Source: Rhodoferax sp. OV413
Lineage (GTDB): Bacteria > Pseudomonadota > Gammaproteobacteria > Burkholderiales > Burkholderiaceae_C
DNA length: 64,000 nucleotides
Direction: 5' to 3'
Assembly (NCBI GenBank): GCA_945861785.1
Contig: CAMAWD010000001.1
Span: forward strand, 124,001 to 188,000
Part shown: positions 24,872-34,805 of the stretch, piece after piece
Numbering within the stretch: the first letter of the stretch is position 1
How the letters are laid out: every line of letters begins with the position of its first letter
Notes under the pieces: model-generated
Databases searched by the model: none
Told to the model about the DNA's origin: nothing
The model's input: only the letters and a program-made list of their open reading frames with translations
Made by a program: the position numbers and the translations under genes

Positions 24872-27800
24872 CTACTTGGAAAGCGCCCGCAACACCACCA
24901 GCAGGTCCTTCGCCTGCACCCGGTCCCCCGGTGCCACATGCACGGCTTCGACTTCCGCGTCGCGGTCGGCGCTCACGTGGGTTTCCATCTTCATGGCCTC
25001 CAGCGCCAGCAAAGTGCTGCCGGCGCTGACACGCTGGCCCGGCTGCACCGCGACACTCACGATGCCGCCCGGCATGGGGGCAGCCACATGCCACGGGTTG
25101 GTCGGGTCGGCCACCGGGCGGCCGCGCGCGGCGGCGCCGGCGTCCGGGCGCAACACCCGCACCGTGCGTGACTGGCCGTTGAGTTCGAACTGCACCTTGT
25201 ACGCCGCCTCGCCGTCGGCCGACACCGATTGCAGTGCCACCAGCAGGGTCTTGCCGGGGTCGATCTCCACCGTCAGTTCCTGGTCTGGTTGCGCGCCGTA
25301 GAAGAACACCGGCGTGGGGAGCATCGAGGTGTCGCCGTACTGGGCGGTGTGCGCGCAGAAGTCGCGCATCACCCTGGGGTACATCAGGTAGGACGCGAGT
25401 TGCCGGTCGTCCAGCGGCTGTTCGCATTCGCGCTCGGCGCTGGCGCGCGCCTCGGTCAGGTCGACCGCCGGGAGGCGGTCCCCGGGGCGGTAGGCAACCG
25501 GCGGCAGCGCGTCGTCGGCCAGCCTGAGCACCTTGCGCGACAGGCCGGCGGGGAATCCGTCTGGCGGAAACCCCAGCTCCCCCTTGAACAAGGACACCAC
25601 CGACTCCGGAAAGGCCACTTCGCGCGCCGGGTCGAGCACGTCGGCGGGGGTCAGGTCGCTGGCGACCATCATCAGCGCCATGTCGCCGACCACCTTGGAG
25701 GTGGGTGTGACCTTGACGATGTCGCCGAACAGGCGGTTCACGTCGGCATAGGTTTGCGACACCTCGGTCCAGCGGTGCGCCAGGCCCATGCCGCGCGCCT
25801 GTTCGCGCAGGTTGGTGTACTGGCCGCCTGGCATCTCGTGGCGGTAGACATCGGCCGTGCCGGAGCGGATGTCGGACTCGAAAGGCGCGTAGAACCGCCG
25901 CACACTTTCCCAGTACATCGAGGCGGCATGTAATGCATCCTGCGACAGGCCAGGGTCGCGTTCGGTCCCCACAAGCGCGGCGGCGATCGACGACAGGTTG
26001 GGCTGCGAGGTGAGGCCGCTCATCGCGTCCAGGGCGCCGTCCACCGCATCGCAACCGGCCTCCACCGCCGCCAGCACCGAGGCGGCCGAAGCGCCGCTGG
26101 TGTCGTGGGTGTGGAAGTGCACCGGCAGGCCGGTTTCGTCTTTCAGCGCCCGCACCAGCGCCGCCACGGCGCGCGGGCGGCAGATGCCTGCCATGTCCTT
26201 GATCGCCAGCAGGTGCACACCGGCTTGTTGCAGTTCGCGCGCAATGCCGGTGTAGTACTTCAGGCTGAATTTGTCGCGCGCGGTGTCGAACAGGTCGCCC
26301 GAATAACATATCGCGCCTTCGCACAGGGCGCCTGTGTCGACCACGGCGTCGATTGCCACGCGCATGTTCTTGACCCAGTTCAGCGCGTCGAAAACGCGGA
26401 ACAGGTCGATGCCGCCAGTTGCCGCCTGCTGCACGAAATGCCGCACCACGTTGTCGGCGTAGTTGGTGTAGCCGACGCCGTTGGAGCCGCGCAGCAGCAT
26501 CTGGAACAGGATATTGGGGACACGGTTGCGCAGCTGGTCCAGCCGCTGCCAGGGGTCTTCCTTGAGGAAACGCAGCGCCACGTCGAAGGTGGCACCGCCC
26601 CAGCATTCGAGCGAGAACAGCTGCGACAACTGGCTGGCGTAGAAGGGCGCGATCGGCAACATGTCGGCGGTGCGCATGCGTGTTGCCAGCAGCGACTGGT
26701 GGGCGTCGCGCAGCGTGGTGTCGGTCACCAGCACGCGGTCCTGGGCCAGCATCCATTGGGCAAATGCCGCCGGACCCAGCGCCCGCAGGCGCTGGCGCGT
26801 GCCGTCCGCCGGCGTTGTTCCGGCAGGCAGCTTGGGCAGCAACGGCCGCGGCAGCGGAAGGGCCGGCAACACGCGGCCCTTGACCTCTGGATTGCCATTG
26901 ACCGCCACCTCGGCCAGAAAACGCAGCAGCTTGCTGGCCCGGTCGCGCCGGGCCGCGAAAGCCAGCAGCTCCGGTGTGTTCTCGATGAAACGCGTGGTGA
27001 GTACACCGGTGGCAAAGGCCGGGTGGTTGATCAGGTTTTCCAGGAACTGCAGGTTGGTGGCCACACCGCGGATGCGGAACTCGCGCAGCGCCCGGTCCAT
27101 GCGCTGGATGGTTTCGCGCGCGGTGGGGGCCCACGCTGTCACCTTGACCAGCAGCGAGTCGTAATACGGTGTGATCACCGCGCCGCCGTAGGCCGTGCCC
27201 GCATCGAGCCGGATGCCGAAACCGGCTGCACTGCGGTAGGCGGCAAGGCGGCCATAGTCGGGCAGGAAGCCGTTTTCCGGGTCTTCGGTGGTCACCCGGC
27301 ACTGCAGGGCGTGGCCGTTCAGCGGTATTTGCGCCTGCGGTGGCACGCCGGTCGGGTGCAACCCGCCGGTGCTCGGGCCGTCCGGGCCTTCAGTGACACC
27401 GATGTGGCCGCCCTCCGTGATGCGGATCTGCGCCTTGACGATGTCCACGCCGGTGACCATCTCGGTCACGGTGTGTTCGACCTGGATGCGCGGATTGACC
27501 TCGATGAAATAACACTTGTCGTCGTCCGCATCCATCAGGAACTCGACCGTGCCGGCGTGGGTGTAGGCTACCGAGCGCATCAGTTTCAGGGCGCTGTCGC
27601 ACAGGGCGGCGCGGCCTGCCGGGTCGAGGTAGGGCGCGGGTGCGCGTTCCACCACCTTCTGGTTGCGCCGCTGCACGGTGCAGTCGCGTTCATGCAGGTG
27701 CACCACGTTGCCGTGCTGGTCACCCAGGATCTGCACCTCCACATGGCGCGCCCGGCGGATGAGCTTTTCGAAGTAGACCTCGTCGTTGCCGAACGCAGCC

Positions 27801-28381
27801 AGGGCCTCGCGCCGCGAAGCGTCCAGCGCGCCGGCCAGTTCGGCCTCGTTCTCGATCACCCGCATGCCACGGCCGCCACCACCCCAACTGGCCTTGAGCA
27901 TCACCGGGTAGCCGATGCCGGCTGCCAGGTGGGCGCACGCGGCCGTGTCGAGGGGCAGCGGGGGCGTGGCCGGCATCACCGCCACGCCGGCCGCCACCGC
28001 CGCGTGGCGCGCCGCCACCTTGTTGCCCAGCGTGCGCATCACGGCCGGTGTGGGGCCGATCCAGCGGATGCCGGCAGCGATGACGGCGTCGGCGAAATCG
28101 GGGTTCTCGGACAGGAAGCCATAACCCGGGTGGATGGCGTCGACCAGCGCCTGCTGTGCGATGCGCAGGATGTCCGCGCCGTCGAGGTAGGCAGCCAGCG
28201 GTTTTTTGCCTTCGCCGACCAGGTAACTCTCGTCGGCCTTGAAGCGGTGCAGGGCCTGGCGGTCCTGCTGCGAATAGATCGCCACGGTGCGTATGCGCAT
28301 CTCCGAGGCGGCCCGCATGACGCGGATGGCGATTTCGGAGCGGTTGGCGATCAGGATCGAACGGATTGGCTGGATGGTCAT
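24872..28381 (-). CDS. pyc: Pyruvate carboxylase
   Basis: The protein has 1169 aa from the ATG at 28381 (MTIQPIRSILIANRSEIAIR); the track's longer start at 28501 has no supporting features. Domain order is the biotin carboxylase (residues 1-460; GYGFLSEN, GGGGRGM, the ERDCTVQRRNQK and EVNPRIQVEHT blocks), the carboxyltransferase of the DRE-TIM type (TDTTLRDAHQSLLATRM, AIKDMAG) and a C-terminal biotinyl domain (ALEAMKMETHV). It converts pyruvate and bicarbonate to oxaloacetate with ATP. The length is normal for the single-chain enzyme. This anaplerotic function complements catabolic pathways that end in pyruvate or acetyl-CoA. Confidence 0.95.
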   Translation of the reverse strand: MTIQPIRSILIANRSEIAIRVMRAASEMRIRTVAIYSQQDRQALHRFKADESYLVGEGKKPLAAYLDGADILRIAQQALVDAIHPGYGFLSENPDFADAVIAAGIRWIGPTPAVMRTLGNKVAARHAAVAAGVAVMPATPPLPLDTAACAHLAAGIGYPVMLKASWGGGGRGMRVIENEAELAGALDASRREALAAFGNDEVYFEKLIRRARHVEVQILGDQHGNVVHLHERDCTVQRRNQKVVERAPAPYLDPAGRAALCDSALKLMRSVAYTHAGTVEFLMDADDDKCYFIEVNPRIQVEHTVTEMVTGVDIVKAQIRITEGGHIGVTEGPDGPSTGGLHPTGVPPQAQIPLNGHALQCRVTTEDPENGFLPDYGRLAAYRSAAGFGIRLDAGTAYGGAVITPYYDSLLVKVTAWAPTARETIQRMDRALREFRIRGVATNLQFLENLINHPAFATGVLTTRFIENTPELLAFAARRDRASKLLRFLAEVAVNGNPEVKGRVLPALPLPRPLLPKLPAGTTPADGTRQRLRALGPAAFAQWMLAQDRVLVTDTTLRDAHQSLLATRMRTADMLPIAPFYASQLSQLFSLECWGGATFDVALRFLKEDPWQRLDQLRNRVPNILFQMLLRGSNGVGYTNYADNVVRHFVQQAATGGIDLFRVFDALNWVKNMRVAIDAVVDTGALCEGAICYSGDLFDTARDKFSLKYYTGIARELQQAGVHLLAIKDMAGICRPRAVAALVRALKDETGLPVHFHTHDTSGASAASVLAAVEAGCDAVDGALDAMSGLTSQPNLSSIAAALVGTERDPGLSQDALHAASMYWESVRRFYAPFESDIRSGTADVYRHEMPGGQYTNLREQARGMGLAHRWTEVSQTYADVNRLFGDIVKVTPTSKVVGDMALMMVASDLTPADVLDPAREVAFPESVVSLFKGELGFPPDGFPAGLSRKVLRLADDALPPVAYRPGDRLPAVDLTEARASAERECEQPLDDRQLASYLMYPRVMRDFCAHTAQYGDTSMLPTPVFFYGAQPDQELTVEIDPGKTLLVALQSVSADGEAAYKVQFELNGQSRTVRVLRPDAGAAARGRPVADPTNPWHVAAPMPGGIVSVAVQPGQRVSAGSTLLALEAMKMETHVSADRDAEVEAVHVAPGDRVQAKDLLVVLRALSK

Positions 28382-28551
28382 GGCGGCTGGGTCGGGTTGG
28401 GCGATAAGCGGGCGCAGGCCCAGCATATCCCACAGCAAGAAACGCACCAAGGCTGACCGGGGCCCGTTATCGGCCGCACGGTCAGCCAGCTTGGCGGCCA
28501 AACCGTGCGCCGGGCCGAATTACGCCCTGCAGGCGCTTGAGCGAACCGGTG

Positions 28552-28794
28552 TCAGGCGGCTTTCTTGGCGGGCTTGGCCTTGGCCTTCTTGGCCGGCGCG
28601 GCCTTGTTCTTGGTCTTCTGGACCGGCTTCTTGGCCGCCATGGACTTTTTCTGTGCGGGTGCTGCAACGGGGGGTTGGGTGGCCTTGGAAGGAGCGGCGG
28701 GTGCGGGTGCGGGTGCGGGTGCCGGCGCAGCGGCCTGCGCCGAGGCTGAAATGGAGATGAAGCCGGCGAGCAGGGCAACGAGGATCTTGTTCAT
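28552..28794 (-). CDS. Small secreted Ala/Pro/Lys-rich protein
   Basis: The protein has 80 aa from the ATG at 28794 (MNKILVALLAGFISISASAQ), a clear signal peptide. The mature part starts with an AP-dipeptide run encoded by a GCGGGT hexamer repeated four times (about 28697-28725), then becomes Lys/Ala-rich with KKA/AKK units resembling histone H1 tails. No known domain is recognised. The basic tail could bind nucleic acid, lipopolysaccharide or the cell wall. It lies between pyc and the exonuclease gene on the same strand but with separate gaps, so it is probably monocistronic. Confidence 0.7.
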   Translation of the reverse strand: MNKILVALLAGFISISASAQAAAPAPAPAPAPAAPSKATQPPVAAPAQKKSMAAKKPVQKTKNKAAPAKKAKAKPAKKAA

Positions 28795-28927
28795 GGAAAT
28801 TCCAGGGTAAGGGCAAGAAACCACCCGGCCCAGCGCCGGGTCTTTGCTTACAACGGTTGGCCGGGTTTGGCGTTGACACGCGCAGGCGCCGGTTGGCAAC
28901 AACTGCGGGATTTCCACGAGCGCCGGG

Positions 28928-29578
28928 TCAGGTCAGCCAGCGCCGCTGTGCCGCCAGGCGGCTGGCGGCTGCAAACGTCACCTTGCCGCCCATGTCCCGC
29001 TGCGCCGCCGGCCATAGTTTTTGCAGCAACTCGGCGGTGGCCAGGGTGTCGGCAGCGGCCTGGTGGCGCACGGCGCAGCGGATGTTCATCTGCGCCATCC
29101 ATTCGTCGAGCGACCGTGCCCGGACCTTCGGGTTCAGCACAGCGGCCAGGGGTTCCAGGTCGAGCCAGGGATTGGCCGGCCGGTAGCCCAGCACGGTATC
29201 GAAGGCGCGCAGGATCAGCGTCTGGTCGAAGGCCGCGTGAAACGCGATCAAGGGGGAACTGCCGATGAAGCGCTCGAAGGCGGTGAGCGCTGCAACGGGT
29301 GGCACCCCCTTGCGCTGCGCCCCGACGCCGATGCCGTGCAGCAGGATGTTGCCCTTGTCGGCGATGCTGACGTCCTGGCGCAGCACCACCTCGAAACTGT
29401 CTCCTGGCACGACGCGGGCGCGGTGGCCGCCGGTGGTGACGGCGATGGCGGCAATCGCCAGCAAACGGTCGCGTTTTGGGTCCAGGCCGCTGGATTCGAC
29501 GTCCAGCACCACCCAGCGGCTGTCGTCGATGTCCGGCCCGGGTCGCAGCCGCCGTGTCAGTGACTGGAGAAAACTCAT
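28928..29578 (-). CDS. DEDDh 3'-5' exonuclease, DNA polymerase III epsilon-like
   Basis: The protein has 216 aa. Exo I is WVVLDVESSGLDPKRDRLL (Asp and Glu), Exo II FHAAFDQTLILRAF (Asp), and Exo III RHQAAADTLATAEL with the catalytic His and last Asp, so the four acidic residues and general base of DEDDh exonucleases appear intact. It lacks the polymerase-binding C-terminal tail of true DnaQ. Its start codon overlaps the stop of the upstream cNMP/CBS/DUF294 gene by 4 bp; this pair is a recurrent arrangement in proteobacteria, and the function of the pairing is not established. Confidence 0.9.
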   Translation of the reverse strand: MSFLQSLTRRLRPGPDIDDSRWVVLDVESSGLDPKRDRLLAIAAIAVTTGGHRARVVPGDSFEVVLRQDVSIADKGNILLHGIGVGAQRKGVPPVAALTAFERFIGSSPLIAFHAAFDQTLILRAFDTVLGYRPANPWLDLEPLAAVLNPKVRARSLDEWMAQMNIRCAVRHQAAADTLATAELLQKLWPAAQRDMGGKVTFAAASRLAAQRRWLT

Positions 29579-31479
29579 CGCTGGTAGTCGAGTTCCATCT
29601 TCTGCTGGAGTCGGCGCGCAACCCGGAAACTCTCCTTGAGCATGCGCCGGTCGATGTCGTTGAGGGTCGACAGTTCGACCAGGTTGGCCTGGTCCGGCGC
29701 GGCACCGGGGTGCGCCATCTGCACCCGCAGGCGCAGCATCTGCAGGAACTCGAACGCGGCCACCCAGGCCTGGCTTTCGTTCGGCGCGACCTTGAGCAGC
29801 GGCCCGAGCGCCTCGAAGCGCTGGCGCGTGCCAGTCTCTGTGACACCGTGCGCCAGCGCATAGAGGCGCGCCACATCCACAAAAATCGCAGTTCCGCTGT
29901 GTTTGAGGTCGATCATGCCGTGCCCGTCCACATCGCGCGTTTCCACGCTGCCCAGCCAGCTCAGGGGCGGCCGGCTGCGCAACGCGTTGTCGGCCATCTG
30001 CTTGATGAAACGCGGCAGGCCGGCTGCCTTGTGTGTCACCAGATCGCGCAAGGCGCTGGCCAGCGACGCGTTCCCGAGCAGCGGGCGCAGGTCAAAATAG
30101 ATGCTGGCCCGGAGCAGGTCTTGCGGGGCGCCACGCTCCATCCAGTCGCCAAAACGCTGGCCCCACTCCTGCACCGTCAGGCAACACTGCGGGTTGCTGG
30201 CCATCACCAGCCCCTTGCACAAGGGGTAGCCGCAGGTGTCGAGCGCCTGGTTGACCTGTGTCGCAAACGCCAGCCACCCGGGACGGTCGGCCTCGGGGTC
30301 GTCGCTTTCGAACACCAGCCCGTTGTCCTGGTCGGTGGAAATTGTCTGTTCGGAGCGGCCCTCCGACCCGAAGGCCAGCCAGCAGGCGCGGCTGAAATCC
30401 AGGCCGTGTTCCCGCGCGACCAATTCCAGCAGTTGTTCGGTCAGCACATCGTTGAGGTGGCTGATCAGTTGGGTGAGCTGGCGCGCGGCCACGCCCTGGC
30501 GCAGCAGCGTGTGGGCAAAGCGGCGGACGTCCCGCGCGGCTGTGGCCAGCGCCGGCACATCGCGCGCAGAGCGGATGGCCGAACTCACATGCTTCAGCGA
30601 CAGGCGCTGCAACGCGAACAGGTCGCGCTCCGACACCAGGCCCACCACGCGGCCACCACGCGTGACCGGCACGTGGCGGATGCCGTGGCGCGACATCAGC
30701 AGCGCGGCGTCCTGGGCGGTCCTGTCGACGTCGAGGGTCAGGATTGGCTGGGTCATCACCTGCGCGATCGGTGTCGCGAGGTCGACCCGTGCCAGCGTGA
30801 TGCGGCCCAGGATGTCGTGCCGCGTGAGAATGCCCAGCGCCGCGCCTTGCGGGTCGGTCACCATCACAGAGCCGATATGGCGTTCGTGCATGGTGCTCAG
30901 CGCGTCGAAGAGCGGAGTGTCTGGCGGGACCGCGACCGGGTTCCTGAGCCCGAGTTGGCCGAGTGGTGTTTCAAGCGTCTGTTCGTCCAGTGCCTGCGAG
31001 GAATAACTGGCCTGCAGTGCCTGGCGCGACAACTCGAGGTAGCGCAGGGCCCGATGGCCCAGGAAAGCCGAAAACTGCGGGCTGAGCGCTGCCAGCGTCC
31101 GGACCTCCGGCACCGGCAGCAGCAGGCAAAACACGTCTTCATGGGCCTGGTAGGTGGCCGCCACTGGCCGCGCGCCCATGACCGCGCCGACCGGAAAGAT
31201 GTCGCCCGCGTCGTATTCGAATCCGGGTGCCTGGTCGTGGCCGCCAACTCGGCCGGTGATGTGTCCCTGGCGGATGCAGATCAGGTGCGTTGGCGGGCCG
31301 TCGGCCGGTGACAGGACGGTTTCACCGGGCGCAAAATAGGCCTGCTCGCTGGCAGCGAGAAAGTGGTCGACATGCTCCGGCTGCATCTGCGCAAACGGCG
31401 CGTGCCGCACCAATTCGGCGCGCAGGTTGCCCATCAGGCTGGGCGAGGGCTGGGTGCCCGACGGCGCGGTGGCGGCCAT
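29575..31479 (-). CDS. Cyclic-nucleotide-binding/CBS/DUF294 nucleotidyltransferase-like protein
   Basis: The protein has 634 aa. The domains in order are a CRP-like cNMP-binding domain (about 30-150, PGETVLSPADG), two CBS motifs (about 180-300, ALSTMHERHIGSVMVTD and LLMSRHGIRHVPV), and a DUF294 putative nucleotidyltransferase (about 330-470) with FGSEGRSEQTISTDQDNGLV, where GSxxR and the paired acids are the catalytic-type residues, then a helical DUF294 C-terminal domain. It resembles GlnD-like uridylyltransferases fused to ligand sensors. It follows the thiolase gene by 21 bp and overlaps the exonuclease gene by 4 bp. Confidence 0.9.
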   Translation of the reverse strand: MAATAPSGTQPSPSLMGNLRAELVRHAPFAQMQPEHVDHFLAASEQAYFAPGETVLSPADGPPTHLICIRQGHITGRVGGHDQAPGFEYDAGDIFPVGAVMGARPVAATYQAHEDVFCLLLPVPEVRTLAALSPQFSAFLGHRALRYLELSRQALQASYSSQALDEQTLETPLGQLGLRNPVAVPPDTPLFDALSTMHERHIGSVMVTDPQGAALGILTRHDILGRITLARVDLATPIAQVMTQPILTLDVDRTAQDAALLMSRHGIRHVPVTRGGRVVGLVSERDLFALQRLSLKHVSSAIRSARDVPALATAARDVRRFAHTLLRQGVAARQLTQLISHLNDVLTEQLLELVAREHGLDFSRACWLAFGSEGRSEQTISTDQDNGLVFESDDPEADRPGWLAFATQVNQALDTCGYPLCKGLVMASNPQCCLTVQEWGQRFGDWMERGAPQDLLRASIYFDLRPLLGNASLASALRDLVTHKAAGLPRFIKQMADNALRSRPPLSWLGSVETRDVDGHGMIDLKHSGTAIFVDVARLYALAHGVTETGTRQRFEALGPLLKVAPNESQAWVAAFEFLQMLRLRVQMAHPGAAPDQANLVELSTLNDIDRRMLKESFRVARRLQQKMELDYQR

Positions 31480-31500
31480 GCGGCAGGTTCTGGGGCTGAC

Positions 31501-32664
31501 TCAGGCGAACACTTCGAACAGCCCCGCTGCGCCCATGCCGCCGCCGACACACATCGACACGACCACGAGTTTCGCTTTGCGCCGCCGGCCCTCGAGCAGG
31601 GCGTGGCCGGCGAGCCGGGTGCCGGTCATGCCGAACGGGTGGCCAATCGCAATCGAGCCGCCGTTGACGTTGTATTTTGCCGGGTCTATGCCCAGCGTGT
31701 CGCGGCAATACAGGCATTGGCTGGCGAACGCCTCGTTGAGTTCCCACAGGTCGATGTCGGCGACTTTCAGACCGTGCCGCTCCAGCAGCCGCGGGATGGC
31801 GAACACCGGTCCGATGCCCATTTCATCGGGCTGGCAACCGGCCACGGCCCAGCCCTTGAACGCACCCAGTGGGTGCAGACCGCGGCGCTCGGCTTCGCGC
31901 GCCTCCATGAGCACCACCGCGCCGGCCCCGTCGGACAACTGGCTGGCATTTCCGGCGGTGACGAACTTGCCCGGGCCTTTGACCGGCTCGAGCCTGGCCA
32001 GCCCTTCGAGGGTGGTGTCCGGGCGATTGCATTCGTCGCGGTCCACGACAGCATCGACCATCGACTCGGCCTTGGTCGCTTTGTCGACCACCTTCATTTG
32101 TGTCTTGACCGATATGATTTCGTCCTTGAACTTGCCGGCGGCCTGCGCTGCCGCCATGCGCCGCTGCGATTCCAGCGAATAGGCGTCCTGGACTTCACGG
32201 CTGATGCCGTAACGCGCGGCCACGACGTCGGCGGTGTCGATCATCGGCATCCAGAAGTCAGGGTACAGGTCGGTGAGCCGGGTGTCGCGCCCACCACCGC
32301 CACCGCCCTGGAAACTGATGGAATCCACACCACAACCCACCACCACGCTGGCGCCTTCCTCGACGATGTGGTGCGCGGCGTTGGCGATTGCGTTCAGCCC
32401 GGAAGAACACGCGCGGTGCAGGGACACGCCCGAGGTGGTCACTGGCAGACCGGCCAGGAGTGCCGCGGCCCGCGCCACGTTGCCGTGCGCGGCGACGCTG
32501 CCGGCAACCACGTCTTCTACCTCTGCCGGGTCCACGCCGGCGCGTTGCACGGCGTGTTCGATGGCATGGCCCAGCATGGTCATGGCGGGTGTGTTGTTGA
32601 AGCCGCCGCGCATGGACTTGGCCAGGCCGGTGCGCGCATAGGAAACGATGACTGCCTGTCGCAT
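31501..32664 (-). CDS. Acetyl-CoA acetyltransferase (thiolase)
   Basis: The protein has 387 aa from the ATG at 32664 ([20 protein letters not shown]); the 551-aa ORF in the track includes a shadow of the preceding gene. The nucleophilic Cys is in [11 protein letters not shown] (about residue 86), the His block is [15 protein letters not shown] and the second Cys block is [10 protein letters not shown], so all three catalytic residues are present. It performs thiolytic cleavage of 3-ketoacyl-CoA, the last step of the beta-oxidation operon. It starts 59 bp downstream of the FadB-like gene. Confidence 0.93.
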   Translation of the reverse strand: MRQAVIVSYARTGLAKSMRGGFNNTPAMTMLGHAIEHAVQRAGVDPAEVEDVVAGSVAAHGNVARAAALLAGLPVTTSGVSLHRACSSGLNAIANAAHHIVEEGASVVVGCGVDSISFQGGGGGGRDTRLTDLYPDFWMPMIDTADVVAARYGISREVQDAYSLESQRRMAAAQAAGKFKDEIISVKTQMKVVDKATKAESMVDAVVDRDECNRPDTTLEGLARLEPVKGPGKFVTAGNASQLSDGAGAVVLMEAREAERRGLHPLGAFKGWAVAGCQPDEMGIGPVFAIPRLLERHGLKVADIDLWELNEAFASQCLYCRDTLGIDPAKYNVNGGSIAIGHPFGMTGTRLAGHALLEGRRRKAKLVVVSMCVGGGMGAAGLFEVFA

Positions 32665-32723
32665 GGGGTGGTTCTCCTTCTGGGGTTGGTTGAACGGATG
32701 GAAGTCTTGGGTCGGTGGTCGGG

Positions 32724-34805
32724 TCAGGCCGGGTCCTGGAAGCGCCGGCCTTCGTTGGCCAGTTTTTCGAGCAAGTTCGACGGCCGGAAGTCGTCGCCCA
32801 GGCGTGCATGGAACTCGCGCATCTTGTCGCGCACCACACCCAGGCCCAGGCTGTCGCCATAGAACATCGGACCACCGCGGTAGGCTGGCCAGCCGTACCC
32901 GTTGATCCACACGATGTCGATGTCGGAGGCGCGGATGGCCTTGCCTTCTTCGAGAATCTTGGCGCCTTCGTTGACCATCGGGTAGATGCAGCGCTCGAGA
33001 ATTTCGGCGTCTGACACGGCCCGGCGCGTTATCCCCTTGCGGGTTGCCAGTTCGAGGATGAGTTTTTCGACCACCGGCGAGGGGGTGGCGTTGCGTTGCG
33101 CGTCGTAGTCGTAATAACCGGCGCCGGTCTTCTGGCCGCGCCGGTCGAGTTCGCACAAGATCTCGCGCATGGTCTGTCCGGTCGACGCCTCGCGCGTCCA
33201 GCCCAGGTCCAGCCCGGCCAGGTCGGACATGGCGAACGGCCCCATCGGAAAACCGAAGTCAACCAGAACCCGGTCCACATCCCAGGGCATCGCGCCTTCG
33301 AGCACCAGTTGCTGCGCCTCGCGCTGGCGTTGCGCCAGCATGCGGTTGCCGACAAACCCGGGACACACACCCACCAAGGCCGCGATCTTGCCGATCTTGC
33401 GCGCCAGTTTCATCGAGGTGGCGATCACCGGTTTGGAGGTTTTGTCGCCGCGCACCACCTCGAGCAAGCGCATGACGTTGGCGGGCGAGAAGAAGTGCAG
33501 GCCGATCACCGATTCGGGGCGCGTGGTGGCGGCCGCGATCTCGTTCACGTCCAGACGCGAGGTGTTGGTGGCGAGCACCGCGCCCGGCTTGGCGATCGTG
33601 TCGAGCCGTGCGAACAGCGTCTTCTTGACAGCCATGTCTTCGAACACGGCTTCGATCACCAGGTCGCTGTCGGCCAGCGCGTCGAGCGACAGGGTGGGTG
33701 TCAACAGCGCCATGCGTTGGTCCACATCGGTCAGCGTCAGGCGGCCGCGTTTGGCGGTGTTTTCGTAGTTGCGGCGAATGGTTGCAACACCACGGTCGAG
33801 CGCGTCCTGGCGGGTCTCGACGATGGTGACCGGAAGCCCGATGTTCAGGAAGTTCATGGCGATGCCACCGCCCATCGTGCCGGCGCCGACGATGCCGACC
33901 CGGGCCGCTGGAAGCACCGGGGTGTCGTCTGGCACGTCGGGCAGCTTCCAGACCGCACGTTCGGCAAAAAACACATAACGCTGCGCCGCAGACTGGCTGC
34001 TTGCCACCAGTTCCAGGAACAAGCTGCGCTCGAAGGCCATGCCTTCGTCGAAGGGCAGGTTCACGGCGGCTTCGACACAGCGGATGATGGATTCGGGCGC
34101 CTCGAAGCCACGGAACTTCTTGGCATTGGCCTTGCGGAATTCGGCAAAGACTTCGGGCTTTGACCGTGCGGCCACCAGCTTGTCATCCAGGTCGCGGACC
34201 TTTTTGAGCGGCCGATTTTCAGCCAGCACCTGGCGGGCAAATGCCAGCGCACCCTGGCGCAACTGTCCTTCATCGACCAGCGCATCGACCATGCCTTTTT
34301 CCAGGCAGGCCCGGGCACCGATCTGCTGGCCCGAGGTGATGATCTCCAGGGCGTTTTCCACGCCCACGATGCGCGGAAGGCGCTGGGTGCCGCCAGCTCC
34401 GGGCAGCAGCCCGAGCTTGACCTCGGGCAGCCCGCACTTGGCCGATGGCACTGCCACCCGGTAATGGCAGGCCAGCGCCACTTCGAACCCGCCGCCGAGC
34501 GCCGTGCCATGGATGGCGGCGATCACGGGCATGCGGGCGGCCTCGATGGAGCGCAGTGTCTCGAGTGTGCTGGTGCCTTTGGGCGGTTTGCCGAAGGCCG
34601 CGATGTCGGCCCCGGCGATGAAGGTCTTGCCGGCGCAGATGATCACCAGCGCTCGCACCGTGGGGTTGGCGGCAGCCTGCGCCACACCGAGGGCCAGTCC
34701 GTCACGGACATCGGCCGACAACGCGTTGACGGGCGGGGAGTTGAGTGTGAGCACGGCGATGTCGCCTTCGACGTCGAGTTCGGTCACGGAATTGATGCTT
34801 GTCAT
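32724..34805 (-). CDS. Bifunctional enoyl-CoA hydratase / 3-hydroxyacyl-CoA dehydrogenase (FadB/FadJ-like)
   Basis: The protein has 693 aa. The N-terminal crotonase domain (1-190) shows [15 protein letters not shown] and [18 protein letters not shown], with both catalytic Glu contexts ([20 protein letters not shown]). The NAD-binding motif [16 protein letters not shown] starts the dehydrogenase near residue 300, followed by [15 protein letters not shown]. It hydrates enoyl-CoA and oxidises the 3-hydroxyacyl-CoA. Its start overlaps the end of the biotin carboxylase gene by 4 bp (ATGA), showing translational coupling. Confidence 0.94.
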   Translation of the reverse strand: MTSINSVTELDVEGDIAVLTLNSPPVNALSADVRDGLALGVAQAAANPTVRALVIICAGKTFIAGADIAAFGKPPKGTSTLETLRSIEAARMPVIAAIHGTALGGGFEVALACHYRVAVPSAKCGLPEVKLGLLPGAGGTQRLPRIVGVENALEIITSGQQIGARACLEKGMVDALVDEGQLRQGALAFARQVLAENRPLKKVRDLDDKLVAARSKPEVFAEFRKANAKKFRGFEAPESIIRCVEAAVNLPFDEGMAFERSLFLELVASSQSAAQRYVFFAERAVWKLPDVPDDTPVLPAARVGIVGAGTMGGGIAMNFLNIGLPVTIVETRQDALDRGVATIRRNYENTAKRGRLTLTDVDQRMALLTPTLSLDALADSDLVIEAVFEDMAVKKTLFARLDTIAKPGAVLATNTSRLDVNEIAAATTRPESVIGLHFFSPANVMRLLEVVRGDKTSKPVIATSMKLARKIGKIAALVGVCPGFVGNRMLAQRQREAQQLVLEGAMPWDVDRVLVDFGFPMGPFAMSDLAGLDLGWTREASTGQTMREILCELDRRGQKTGAGYYDYDAQRNATPSPVVEKLILELATRKGITRRAVSDAEILERCIYPMVNEGAKILEEGKAIRASDIDIVWINGYGWPAYRGGPMFYGDSLGLGVVRDKMREFHARLGDDFRPSNLLEKLANEGRRFQDPA

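Noticed and set aside
24807-27302. 831-aa minus-strand ORF overlapping pyc
   Set aside because: It is a frame-shifted shadow of pyc on the same strand; the translation is Arg/Gly/Pro-rich without domains.
26105-28456. 783-aa plus-strand ORF antisense to pyruvate carboxylase
   Set aside because: The composition is His/Arg/Gln-rich nonsense typical of antisense shadows; the opposite strand encodes intact pyc motifs.
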